DNA of 64,000 nucleotides from Streptomyces alboniger (GTDB taxonomy: Bacteria; Actinomycetota; Actinomycetes; Streptomycetales; Streptomycetaceae), in assembly GCF_008704395.1 (NCBI RefSeq), contig NZ_CP023695.1, forward strand, positions 6,572,001 through 6,636,000, given 5' to 3'. A program made the translations under genes and the position numbers. Shown here one piece after another: positions 28,460 to 36,790 of this stretch; the first letter of the stretch is position 1, and the number at the start of each line of letters is the position of its first letter. The notes beneath the pieces were generated by a model. It was given only the letters and a program-made list of their open reading frames with translations. It had not been told where the DNA came from and searched no databases.

Positions 28460-29842
28460 ATGGCACCTTCGGCAGACCGCATCGTCATCGAGAACGTCGC
28501 CATCGCGACCGTCGACGCCGAGGACACCGAGTACGCCTCGGGCCACATCGTCGTCAAGGGCAACAAGATTGAGTCCATTGGCGCGGGCAAGGCCCCCGAG
28601 GGCCTGGAGAACGTCGTACGCCGTGTCGACGGCACCGGGCACCTCGCCACGCCCGGCCTGGTCAACACCCACCACCACTTCTACCAGTGGATCACCCGCG
28701 GTCTGGCCACCGACCACAACCTCTTCAACTGGCTGGTGGCGCTCTACCCCACGTGGGCGCGCATCGACGAGCAGATGACGTACGCGGCCGCCCAGGGCTC
28801 CCTCGGCATGATGGCCCGCGGCGGCGTCACCACCGCGATGGACCACCACTACGTCTTCCCGCGGGGCTCCGGCGACCTCTCCGGGTCGATCATCCGCGCC
28901 GCCTCCGAGATGGGCGTGCGCTTCACCCTGGCCCGTGGCTCGATGGACCGCAGCGAGAAGGACGGCGGTCTGCCGCCGGACTTCGCCGTGGAGACCCTGG
29001 AGGGCGCGCTCGCCGCCACCGAGGAGACCGTCAAGAAGCACCACGACGCCTCCTTCGACGCGATGACGCAGGTGGCCGTGGCCCCCTGCTCACCGTTCTC
29101 GGTGTCGACCGAACTCATGAAGCAGGGCGCCGAGTTGGCCCGCCGCCTGGGAGTGCGGCTGCATACCCACGGCAGCGAGACGGTCGAGGAGGAGAAGTTC
29201 TGCCACGAGCTGTTCGGCATGGGCCCCACCGACTACTTCGAGTCGACCGGCTGGCTCGGTGACGACGTGTGGATGGCGCACTGCGTCCACATGAACGACT
29301 CCGACATCGCCGCGTTCGCCCGCACCGGCACGGGCGTCGCCCACTGCCCGTCCTCCAACGCGCGCCTCGCGGCCGGCATCGCCCGCGTGCCCGACATGCT
29401 GAAGTCGGGCGTCCCGGTCGGCCTCGGCGTCGACGGCACCGCCTCCAACGAGTCCGGCGAACTCCACACCGAACTGCGCAACGCCCTGCTGATCAACCGC
29501 CTCGGCGCCCACCGCGAGGCCGCCCTGAACGCCCGCCAGGCCCTGCGCCTCGGCACGTACGGCGGCGCGCAGGTCCTCGGCCGGGCCACCCAGATCGGCT
29601 CCCTGGAGGCCGGCAAGCTCGCCGACCTCGTCCTGTGGAAGATCGACGGCATCGGGCACGCCTCGATCGCCGACCCGGTGACCGCCATCGTCTTCGGCGC
29701 GGCGGCCCCGGTCACGCTCTCCCTCGTCAACGGCAGGCCGGTCGTCGAGAACGGCCGCCTGCTGCACGCCGACGAGGACGCCATCGCCCGCTCCACGCGG
29801 GAGGAGGCGCAGCGCCTCGCGCGGATCGCCGCCGAGAGCTGA
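28460..29842 (+). CDS. 8-oxoguanine deaminase (amidohydrolase)
   Basis: 460 residues from ATG 28460, with AGGAAG before it. Metal and substrate motifs of the cytosine deaminase-like amidohydrolases: GLVNTHHHFYQW (about 64-75), VRLHTHGSETVEEEKF, VWMAHCVHMND, HCPSSNARLAAGIARVPDM and GLGVDGTASNESGEL. The family member 8-oxoguanine deaminase converts 8-oxoguanine to urate and ammonia. Placed beside uricase and two purine permeases, this activity fits better than atrazine/guanine-type hydrolases with similar motifs. It ends just before three strong hairpins. Confidence 0.88.
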   Translation: MAPSADRIVIENVAIATVDAEDTEYASGHIVVKGNKIESIGAGKAPEGLENVVRRVDGTGHLATPGLVNTHHHFYQWITRGLATDHNLFNWLVALYPTWARIDEQMTYAAAQGSLGMMARGGVTTAMDHHYVFPRGSGDLSGSIIRAASEMGVRFTLARGSMDRSEKDGGLPPDFAVETLEGALAATEETVKKHHDASFDAMTQVAVAPCSPFSVSTELMKQGAELARRLGVRLHTHGSETVEEEKFCHELFGMGPTDYFESTGWLGDDVWMAHCVHMNDSDIAAFARTGTGVAHCPSSNARLAAGIARVPDMLKSGVPVGLGVDGTASNESGELHTELRNALLINRLGAHREAALNARQALRLGTYGGAQVLGRATQIGSLEAGKLADLVLWKIDGIGHASIADPVTAIVFGAAAPVTLSLVNGRPVVENGRLLHADEDAIARSTREEAQRLARIAAES

Positions 29843-29853
29843 ACCCAAGAACT

Positions 29854-29953
29854 CCGGTCAGGGGGGACGGCCCCTGACCGGACTTGAGCAGCCGAGCGGG
29901 CTGCTCAAGTGCCGCCCCGGAACGTGGCCCAAAGCTTCACGTTCCCGGGGCGG
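29854..29953. terminator. Three consecutive strong hairpins after the deaminase gene
   Basis: Stem 1: CCGGTCAGGGG (29854-29864) with CCCCTGACCGG (29871-29881). Stem 2: ACTTGAGCAGCC (29882-29893) with GGCTGCTCAAGT (29899-29910). Stem 3: CCGCCCCGGAACGTG (29912-29926) with CACGTTCCCGGGGCGG (29938-29953), one bulged C. They abut almost without gaps. The first is the likely terminator; the others might be in the leader of the next permease gene if its promoter lies upstream of them. Confidence 0.75.
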
Positions 29954-30085
29954 TCAGTACTACCTGGGCGCATTTCCACCACCGCACGACCGAGCAAGTC
30001 CTTGCACCAAGCACCACCCCCCACCTCCCAGAAGCGAAAAGTGCCGGCGCCCAGCCGGGGCTGGAAAACAACCGGAGGAGCCACC

Positions 30086-31549
30086 GTGGCCACTCAGCCC
30101 AGGTTCACCAAGCAAGGCACCACCCCGGACCCCGACTCCGACGAGGGGGCCATACGACCGGAAGGTATCCATCCGGTCGACGAGAAGCTCCCGCCCCTGA
30201 AGATGGCGACCACCGGCCTCCAGCACGTGGCCGCCATGTACGCGGGCGTCGTCGCCCCGCCGCTCATCGTCGGCGCGGCCGTCGGCCTCTCCGCGAAGGA
30301 ACTCACCTTCCTGACCGGCGCCTGTCTGTTCACCGCGGGCCTCGCCACCTTCCTCCAGACCCTCGGCATCTGGAGGATCGGCGCCCGGCTGCCCTTCGTC
30401 AACGGCGTCACGTTCGCCGGTGTCGCGCCCATGCTCGCCGTCGTCGACTCGACGAACGACAAGGACGACGCGCTCCCCGTCATCTTCGGCGCGGTGATCG
30501 TCGCGGGTGTGCTGGGCTTCATCGCGGCGCCGTTCTTCTCCAAGATGGTGCGGTTCTTCCCGCCCGTCGTCACCGGTACGGTCATCACCCTCATCGGCAT
30601 CTCCCTCATGCCGGTCGCCTTCGGCTGGGCGCAGGGCCCGGTGCCGGGCGCCGACGACTACGGCTCGACCAAGAACCTCGCCCTCGCGGGCATCACGCTC
30701 GTCATCGTGCTGCTGCTTCGCCGCTTCACCACCGGCTTCGTCAAGCAGATCGCGGTCCTGCTCGGTCTGGTCGTCGGCACGCTCGTCGCGATCCCCTTCG
30801 GCGTCACGGACTTCAGCCCGGTCGGTGAGGCGGACATCGTCGGCTTCCCGACGCCCTTCCATTTCGGCGCCCCGCAGTTCGCGGCGGCGGCGATCGTCTC
30901 CCTGTGCGTGGTGATGGTCGTCTCGATGACGGAGTCGACGGCCGACATGCTCGCCCTCGGCGAGATCGTGGACCGTCCCGCCGACGAGAGGACCATCGCG
31001 GCGGGTCTGCGCGCGGACTGCCTCGGCTCGGCGGTCAGCCCGCTCTTCAACGGCTTCATGTGCAGCGCCTTCGCCCAGAACATCGGCCTGGTCGCGATGA
31101 CGAAGATCCGCAGCAGGTACGTGGTCGCGGCGGGCGGCGGCTTCCTGGTCCTGATGGGCCTGTGCCCGATGGCGGCCTCGCTGATCGCGGTCGTGCCGCG
31201 CCCGGTGCTCGGCGGCGCGGGCGTCGTCCTGTTCGGCTCGGTCGCGGCGAGCGGCATCCAGACGCTGGTCAAGGCGAACCTGGAGAAGGACAACAACGTC
31301 CTGATCGTGGCCGTCTCGCTGGCCGTCGGCCTGATCCCGATCGCGGCGCCGGAGTTCTACCACGCGTTCCCGGAGACCGCGAAGATCATCCTCGACTCGG
31401 GCATCTCGACGGGCTGTGTGGCGGCCGTGCTCCTGAACCTCGTCTTCAACCACATCGGCGGGGGCCGCGACGACGACGAGGTGACGGCACCGATGGAGCC
31501 TGGCGGGGAGATCGCTCAGACGCGGATCCCCGGCCAGCCGGTGACGTGA
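30086..31549 (+). CDS. NCS2 nucleobase:cation symporter, second copy
   Basis: 487 residues from the GTG at 30086, which has GGAGGAG 5 bases upstream. The frame is open further up, but that part crosses a hairpin. It has the same signatures as the first permease: QHVAAMYAGVVAPPLIVG, TESTADMLALGEIVDR, FNGFMCSAFAQNIGLVAMTKIRSRY. It is clearly a paralogue (same loops, many identical helices) but diverged enough for a different purine preference. Separated from the deaminase by three hairpins, it may have its own promoter in the 240-base leader. Confidence 0.9.
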   Translation: MATQPRFTKQGTTPDPDSDEGAIRPEGIHPVDEKLPPLKMATTGLQHVAAMYAGVVAPPLIVGAAVGLSAKELTFLTGACLFTAGLATFLQTLGIWRIGARLPFVNGVTFAGVAPMLAVVDSTNDKDDALPVIFGAVIVAGVLGFIAAPFFSKMVRFFPPVVTGTVITLIGISLMPVAFGWAQGPVPGADDYGSTKNLALAGITLVIVLLLRRFTTGFVKQIAVLLGLVVGTLVAIPFGVTDFSPVGEADIVGFPTPFHFGAPQFAAAAIVSLCVVMVVSMTESTADMLALGEIVDRPADERTIAAGLRADCLGSAVSPLFNGFMCSAFAQNIGLVAMTKIRSRYVVAAGGGFLVLMGLCPMAASLIAVVPRPVLGGAGVVLFGSVAASGIQTLVKANLEKDNNVLIVAVSLAVGLIPIAAPEFYHAFPETAKIILDSGISTGCVAAVLLNLVFNHIGGGRDDDEVTAPMEPGGEIAQTRIPGQPVT

Positions 31550-31646
31550 TCACATACTGACTCGACCTGACTCGGCGGGGCTGCGAAGCTGGCGGGGATC
31601 TCCGGGCCCCGCGCGCCGATTCGGGCCCTCGCCGAAAGGAACCGCC

Positions 31647-32573
31647 GTGTCAGACGTGAGGTCAGACGTGTCAGACAGCCGTGGCCCACACCTCCACGAG
31701 ATCCGGGTGGCCGACGAGGGAGTCGGTCCGTACGGGATCGCCGCCGGGGCCGACGGCGCCCTGTGGCTCACCCTCAACGGCAGCGGTGAGGTCGCACGCC
31801 TCACCGTGGAGGGGGAGTTCACGCGGTACGGCCTCGGGGCACCGGAGTGCGGCCCGACCGTCATCACCCCAGGGCCCGACGGCGCGCTGTGGTTCGCCCG
31901 GACCAAGGACCACCACATCGGGCGCGTCACGGTCGACGGCAAGACGGAGGCGTTCCGGGTGCCGTCGCCCGGGAGCGGGCCCTACGGCATCACGTCAGGG
32001 CCGGACGGCGCGCTGTGGTTCACGGGGATGAACAGTGACCGGGTGGGCCGCGTGGACGCCGACGGGGAGATAGTGGAGTTCGTCCTGCCGACCGAGGGCG
32101 GTTTCCCCTCGGCGATCGCGCCGGGGCCCGATGGCGCGCTGTGGTTCACGCTCAACCAGGCGAACGCGATCGGCCGCATCGGTACCGACGGTCACGTCGA
32201 CCTCCATCCGCTGCCGACGGAGGGCGCGGGGCCGGTGGGGATCGCCTCCGACGGGGAGGCCCTGTGGTTCGTCGAGATCATGGCCGGGCAGATCGGCAGG
32301 ATCTCGGTGGACGGCCGGATCGAGGAGTTCCCGCTCCCTGACCGAACCGCGAAGCCGCACGCCATCGTCGCGACGGAGGCCGGGGACTGCTGGTTCACGG
32401 AGTGGGGAGCGAACCGCGTCGGCCGCATCACGTCAACGCCCTTCCAGGCGGCGGTGATCCAGGAGTACGAGCTTCCGACGCCGTCGTCCGAACCGCACGG
32501 CATCACCGTGGGCCCGGACGGGGCGCTGTGGGTGGCCCTGGAGAAGGGCGCGGTCGTCCGTGTCGCCTACTAG
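31647..32573 (+). CDS. Virginiamycin B lyase-like beta-propeller protein
   Basis: 308 residues from the GTG at 31647, with GAAAGGAA upstream. Seven repeats of about 42 residues with the pattern PxGIxxGPDGALWFT...NxIGRI build a seven-bladed propeller like Vgb. Candidate active-site residues His (KPHAIVAT), Glu (WFTEWGANRVGRI) and His (EPHGIT) fit the Vgb layout. Vgb linearises streptogramin B antibiotics without water. Chromosomal relatives in soil bacteria are common and often have unknown substrates, so resistance is only possible. Its stop overlaps the chitosanase stop by two bases. Confidence 0.82.
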   Translation: MSDVRSDVSDSRGPHLHEIRVADEGVGPYGIAAGADGALWLTLNGSGEVARLTVEGEFTRYGLGAPECGPTVITPGPDGALWFARTKDHHIGRVTVDGKTEAFRVPSPGSGPYGITSGPDGALWFTGMNSDRVGRVDADGEIVEFVLPTEGGFPSAIAPGPDGALWFTLNQANAIGRIGTDGHVDLHPLPTEGAGPVGIASDGEALWFVEIMAGQIGRISVDGRIEEFPLPDRTAKPHAIVATEAGDCWFTEWGANRVGRITSTPFQAAVIQEYELPTPSSEPHGITVGPDGALWVALEKGAVVRVAY

Positions 32574-33403
32574 CCGATGTGGTACGAGTCGCCGTACACC
32601 TTCCAGTCCAGCGGCGGGTCCAAGTTGAGGTTCCTCTTCCTGAGGAACACCCGCTGCGCGGTGTCGACCCGGCTGGTGTCCTCGTGGGCCTCCTCCTGCT
32701 TCATCGCCCAGACGCGCGCGTCGAGGAAGGCGTTGAGGTACTTCACCTCGTCACCGCCCTGGACCGGCGGCTTCGCCGAACGCAGCGCGCGCTTGCGGAT
32801 GTTGCGGAAGCTGGTGGAGTCGGTGCCGTCGCCGTGCATCACGATGGCGTCGTAGTAGCAGAACTGGCCGAGTACGCCGATGCCGTCCGCCTTGCCCTGC
32901 TTGACGGCCGGGTTGAAGTAGACGCGGTCGCGCTCGTCGTTCTGCGCCTTCTGGAACGCCGCGTCCTCGGCGGCGCGCTCCCAGTCGCGTACGAAGGTGG
33001 GGTCGAGCCCTTCGTGCGAGTCGGTGCCGTCGACCTCGCGCAGGGCGGGCAGGTACTTGGCGAGGACGTTGCCCGGCTTGCGCCGGGTGTACAGCTCGAC
33101 GAGGTCCAGCATGTCGCCGGTGCCGGAACAGAAGCCGATGATGCCAGCGGTGTAGCCGCGGCCGTCGTCGATGTCCTCGATGTAGCGGTAGTAGTCCTTC
33201 CAGTTGAGGCTGGAGTTCTCGGCGCTACAGACGAGTTTCATGGCGATCTCCTTCTTCGCCGGATCGTCGAGCCCGATGGCGCTCACCGCTGCCGGAGTCG
33301 CCGTCGCCGTCTGCGAGGCGATGAGCGGGCCCGCGAGGGCGGCGGCGCCGATGAAGGTGAGGAGGGTGCGGCGGGTGGGATGGGCGGGGTGGGGGGTCTG
33401 CAC
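32570..33403 (-). CDS. Secreted GH46 chitosanase
   Basis: 277 residues with a Tat-type signal peptide (PTRRTLLTFIGAAALAGPLIA, cleavage probably after TATA). The mature part matches GH46: catalytic Glu in LVCSAENSSLNWKDYY and catalytic Asp in YIEDIDDGRGYTAGIIGFCSG, then LREVDGTDSHEGLDPTFVRDW. It hydrolyses beta-1,4 links in chitosan outside the cell. Two Cys may pair. An inverted repeat in front of it resembles operators of chitosanase genes. Convergent with the Vgb-like gene. Confidence 0.93.
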   Translation of the reverse strand: MQTPHPAHPTRRTLLTFIGAAALAGPLIASQTATATPAAVSAIGLDDPAKKEIAMKLVCSAENSSLNWKDYYRYIEDIDDGRGYTAGIIGFCSGTGDMLDLVELYTRRKPGNVLAKYLPALREVDGTDSHEGLDPTFVRDWERAAEDAAFQKAQNDERDRVYFNPAVKQGKADGIGVLGQFCYYDAIVMHGDGTDSTSFRNIRKRALRSAKPPVQGGDEVKYLNAFLDARVWAMKQEEAHEDTSRVDTAQRVFLRKRNLNLDPPLDWKVYGDSYHIG

Positions 33404-33442
33404 GAGGGCCTCCTGAAGGGGGGAGTTCGTTCCGCGTACTGT

Positions 33443-33457
33443 TAGGAAGGTTTCCTA
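33443..33457 (-). promoter_or_regulatory. Operator-like palindrome before the chitosanase gene
   Basis: TAGGAA (33443-33448), three bases, TTCCTA (33452-33457), lying 40-54 bases before the chitosanase start. The form TTAGGAA-N-TTTCCTA recalls operators described upstream of Streptomyces chitosanase genes for a ROK-family repressor; that match is from memory. Confidence 0.5.
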
Positions 33458-33660
33458 CCAGAGATTGGCGGCGGCGTATACCCGTCAAGAGGCGTCAGCC
33501 CGTGCGGAGTTGGCGTCGGCGGAATGGCCGGACATCGCTCTGGCAGCCGTTCCCACTGGTCCGTACGCTCCCCTCGCTCACGCATTCCGCTTCACGCACC
33601 GCGGCTCCACGCACCACGGCACTTCTCCCACCCCCCTCCTTCGCAATGGAACGGAGAACC

Positions 33661-34308
33661 ATGGCTGGTGCACTGCTGCTGAGCGGCGCCGTCGCGGCGC
33701 TGATCGGCTCGACGCTTCCCGCGCACAGCCCGGCCGGGACCCTCGAACCGCCGCCGGACAAGATCGTGATCGAGGTCGCCACGGTGAACGGCTCGGGCTG
33801 CCCGCGCGGCACCGCGGCCGTCGCCGTCTCCGAGGACAACACGGCCTTCACGGTCACCTACAGCGACTACCTCGCCCAGGCGGGCGGCAGCGCGGACCCC
33901 ACCGCGTTCCGCAAGAACTGCCAGCTCAACCTCATCGTGTACGTGCCGCAGGGCTTCACGTACGCGATCGCCAGCGCGGACTACCGCGGCTACGCCTCGC
34001 TCCAGCCGGGCGCCAAGGGCATCGAGAAGGCCTCGTACTACTTCCAGGGCTCACCGAACACGGCCGCGAAGTCCCATGAGTTCAAGGGCGCCTACAACGA
34101 CAACTGGCAGGCCACCGACACGACCGACTGGGCGCAACTGGTCTGGGCGCCGTGCGGGGAGCGGCGCAACTTCAACATCAACACGGAGTTGCGCGTGGAC
34201 GCGGGCACCTCGGACCCCGCGAGGACCAGCTTGATGACGATGGACTCGACGGACGGCGACATCAGCACGGAGTATCACATGGCGTGGAAGGAGTGCCCGC
34301 GCCGCTGA
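33661..34308 (+). CDS. Secreted DUF4360-like protein
   Basis: 215 residues from the ATG at 33661, which has ACGGAGA before it; the in-frame ATG at 33646 has no ribosome site. A signal peptide (MAGALLLSGAVAALIGSTL) is followed by a beta-rich domain with NGSGCPRGTAAVAVSEDNTAFTVTYSDY, FRKNCQLNL, WAPCGERRNFNINTELRVD and the final AWKEC; the four Cys probably form two disulfides. This is the DUF4360 pattern. Function unknown, secreted. It overlaps the TetR gene tail to tail by 47 bases. Confidence 0.8.
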   Translation: MAGALLLSGAVAALIGSTLPAHSPAGTLEPPPDKIVIEVATVNGSGCPRGTAAVAVSEDNTAFTVTYSDYLAQAGGSADPTAFRKNCQLNLIVYVPQGFTYAIASADYRGYASLQPGAKGIEKASYYFQGSPNTAAKSHEFKGAYNDNWQATDTTDWAQLVWAPCGERRNFNINTELRVDAGTSDPARTSLMTMDSTDGDISTEYHMAWKECPRR

Positions 34309-34963
34309 ATCCCGCGCGGTGCGCCTCGATGTGGACGAGGTGCGCCGCGAGGATCTCCTCGAACGCTGCGCGGCGGTCCACTCCCAGGGGGCGGACGTCG
34401 CGGGCGAAGTGGGCCAGGGCGGGGAAGCGTTCGGGGTCGGCGCCGAGCACCGCGACGCGGAACAGCTCCATGCCCTGTTCCTGCTCCTCGGGGGTGATGG
34501 CGCTGACCCCGGCCTCGGAGGCGATCAGCGCGGCGATGAGGATCGCGATCCGGTGGTAGCGCGCCGGAATCTCCTCGTCGGGCACTCCCGCTGCGCGCAG
34601 GGCCTGGAGTACCTCTTCCATCACCAGCCGGGAACCGGTACCGCTCGACGCGTAGCGTCCCCAGACCGCGGCGAGCTGGGGCTGCTGCCGGAAGGCCTCT
34701 CTCACGCGCAGGGCCAGGGCCGTGATGCGCTGCTTCCAGTCGCCCTCGGGGTGGTAGCCGTCCACCGCGGCCAGGAGGATCCGGTCGGCGACAGCGCGCA
34801 GCAGCTCGGTCTTGCTGCGGAAGTGCCGGTAGAGGCTGGAGGAGTCGGTCCCGAGGGCCGCGGCCAGCTTGCGCACGCTGAACGAATCCGTGTCGCTCGT
34901 GCGCAGCAGCTCCGCCGCCGCGTCCAGGATCTCTTCGGTTGACCAGCGCCTTCGGCCTGCCAT
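34262..34963 (-). CDS. TetR-family repressor
   Basis: 233 residues. The N-terminal HTH reads WSTEEILDAAAELL...SVRKLAAALGTDSSSLYRHFRSKTELLRAVAD, the standard TetR domain (about 8-55). The C-terminal part is helical and ligand binding, class unknown. It is divergent from the serine hydrolase-cupin pair, and a palindrome lies between them, so it probably represses both itself and that pair. Its last 47 bases overlap the DUF4360 gene. Confidence 0.88.
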   Translation of the reverse strand: MAGRRRWSTEEILDAAAELLRTSDTDSFSVRKLAAALGTDSSSLYRHFRSKTELLRAVADRILLAAVDGYHPEGDWKQRITALALRVREAFRQQPQLAAVWGRYASSGTGSRLVMEEVLQALRAAGVPDEEIPARYHRIAILIAALIASEAGVSAITPEEQEQGMELFRVAVLGADPERFPALAHFARDVRPLGVDRRAAFEEILAAHLVHIEAHRAGFSGAGTPSTPCDTPC

Positions 34964-34993
34964 CGTGCCCCTCTCGTCGGACCTCAGCCTAAC

Positions 34994-35031
34994 TTATGCA
35001 CTTGGCGTTGCACGCACTGCGTGCATAATGA
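34994..35031. promoter_or_regulatory. Divergent promoter region with TetR operator candidate
   Basis: TGCACGCA (35009-35016), C, TGCGTGCA (35018-35025) is a perfect 17-bp palindrome. TTATGCAC (34994-35001) and GTGCATAA (35021-35028) give a wider second dyad. A plus-strand promoter TTGGCG (35002-35007), 18 bases, TAATGA (35026-35031) surrounds the palindrome. Confidence 0.6.
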
Positions 35032-35135
35032 GGACATCGGCATGCCGGGCGGACCGGCCTGCCGCTCGTTCCCTGCTGCCCTGGTCGGGCGACCGCTGCG
35101 GGACCCGGCCCGGGGAAGACGAAAGGACGCAAGAC

Positions 35136-36254
35136 GTGACGAACCCTCTGGATTCCGCGGTGTTGAACGCGGCCATCGAAGACGTCCACCGCGCCGGGAT
35201 GCCGGGCCTGTTCGCCGAGGTGCGAGACGGCGAGCAGGTCTGGCGCGGTGCCGCCGGGGCCGCCGATGTCGTCACCGGCCGCCCCGTCACCGCAGATATG
35301 CGGCACCGGGTCGGCAGCATCACCAAGACCTTCACCGCCGCCGCGGTCCTTCAGCAGGTCGAGAGCGGTCGGATCGATCTCGACGCGCCGATCGGCGGGT
35401 ACCTTCCGAAGCTGGTTCCCGGAGAGCGCGGTGACGCGATCACGGTCCGGATGCTGCTCAACCACACCAGTGGCTTCGCCGAGTACCTCCCGTACGCCTA
35501 CCCCTCCCTCAAGGCGTTCCCCGCCATCGCGGACACCGGGCCCCAGAGCCTGGACGACCACCGGCACACGCGGTTCGACCCCGCCGCACTGATCGAGATG
35601 GGGGTCACCGCACCCGCGTTCGGCCCCCCGGGCGGCACTCCGGGGCTGTACTCCAACACCAACTACCTGCTCCTCGTCGAACTCCTCGAAGAGGTGACCG
35701 GTACGACGGCCGAGCGGTACATCACCCGGAACGTCATCGAGCGCGCCGGGCTCCAGGACACCGAACTCCCCGCCGGGCCCCACGTCGACGGGCCGCACTC
35801 GCAGCTCTACGAGGCGTGGTTCGGCATGATCGACCCGCCGCGCGACTACAGCGTCTACGACATGTCATGGGTGGGTCCCTCGGCCTCGCTGATATCGACC
35901 GTCGCGGACCTAAACCGCTTCTTCGGCATGCTGCTGGCCGGGGAGATCGTCAGCCCCTCGTCACTGGCGCAGATGCGACGCACGGTCCCGGTCGTCTCCC
36001 AGGAGGGGAAGACGATCGACTACGGACTCGGCCTGCACCCGATGGAGGGTCCCGGTCAGGGCACCTTCTGGGGCCATGGCGGCACGGTCTGGGGCGGTGG
36101 AGCGCTGGCCATGATCCGTGCCGACGGCAAGCGGCAGATGGCGGTCGCGGTGAACATGCAGAGGTGGAACAGGCTCGACTCCGCCGGCAGGCCGCAGCCC
36201 CATCCCATCGACGCCGCGCTCGCGACGCTGTACCGCGTGGCGATGTACGGCTGA
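35136..36254 (+). CDS. Serine hydrolase of the beta-lactamase/DD-peptidase family
   Basis: 372 residues from the GTG at 35136, with GAAAGGA before it. Active-site motifs: SxxK in GSITKTF (about 65-70), YxN in YSNTN (about 175) and HxG-type WGHGG near 312. No signal peptide, so it is cytoplasmic and more likely an esterase-like or peptidase-like member than a cell-wall enzyme. It is the first gene downstream of the TetR-controlled divergent promoter and is followed by a cupin gene 94 bases on. Confidence 0.85.
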   Translation: MTNPLDSAVLNAAIEDVHRAGMPGLFAEVRDGEQVWRGAAGAADVVTGRPVTADMRHRVGSITKTFTAAAVLQQVESGRIDLDAPIGGYLPKLVPGERGDAITVRMLLNHTSGFAEYLPYAYPSLKAFPAIADTGPQSLDDHRHTRFDPAALIEMGVTAPAFGPPGGTPGLYSNTNYLLLVELLEEVTGTTAERYITRNVIERAGLQDTELPAGPHVDGPHSQLYEAWFGMIDPPRDYSVYDMSWVGPSASLISTVADLNRFFGMLLAGEIVSPSSLAQMRRTVPVVSQEGKTIDYGLGLHPMEGPGQGTFWGHGGTVWGGGALAMIRADGKRQMAVAVNMQRWNRLDSAGRPQPHPIDAALATLYRVAMYG

Positions 36255-36348
36255 CCGCGGGGGCGGCCGGGCCCACCAGGCCAACCCGGCCGGCCCCGAG
36301 CCGCGCACCTGACCAGATGAACGATGACCGCAGAACGGATGTATCGCC

Positions 36349-36738
36349 ATGACCGTTGCCCCGATCGATCTCTTCGCCTCCTTCGTCCACCTCGACCAAG
36401 ACGGCCAGGCGCGCGCCGTGCAACCCGTGTTCGACACCGAACGGGACGGCTGGCAGCTGATGACCTTCCATGCGGAGGCCCCTGCCGACGTCCACGCCGA
36501 CCATTGGGAAGTCCACTCCGCCGCCGACGAGGTCGTGGCCTGCCTCAGCGGCGGGATACGTCTCTACTTCCGCCCGCAGCAGCCGGGTGAGAAGGAGGAG
36601 GAGGTCGAGCTGGCGGCGGGAACGGCGGTCGTCGTCCCGCGCGGGCGATGGCACCGCATCGCACTGAACACCCCCAGCGACATCATGTCCGTCACCGTGC
36701 CGCGGGGGAGCCGTCTGGAGAAGCGCAGCGAAGCCTAG
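36349..36738 (+). CDS. Cupin-domain protein
   Basis: 129 residues. A single small beta barrel with metal-binding motif 1 HADHWEVHSAADEVVACLSGGIRLYF and motif 2 AGTAVVVPRGRWHRIAL. A glutamate-rich stretch (GEKEEEVEL) lies between them. Function cannot be told; small cupins act as dioxygenases, isomerases or ligand sensors. It follows the serine hydrolase and probably shares its TetR-controlled transcript. Confidence 0.8.
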   Translation: MTVAPIDLFASFVHLDQDGQARAVQPVFDTERDGWQLMTFHAEAPADVHADHWEVHSAADEVVACLSGGIRLYFRPQQPGEKEEEVELAAGTAVVVPRGRWHRIALNTPSDIMSVTVPRGSRLEKRSEA

Positions 36739-36790
36739 CCGGGCCCGTTGGCCCGTCACATACCCCGGGGCTCCACCCTTGGACGACCTC

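Noticed and set aside
31647..32573. Calling the Vgb-like protein a streptogramin resistance determinant
   Set aside because: The propeller pattern fits, but many chromosomal homologues have no resistance role and no streptogramin genes are nearby.
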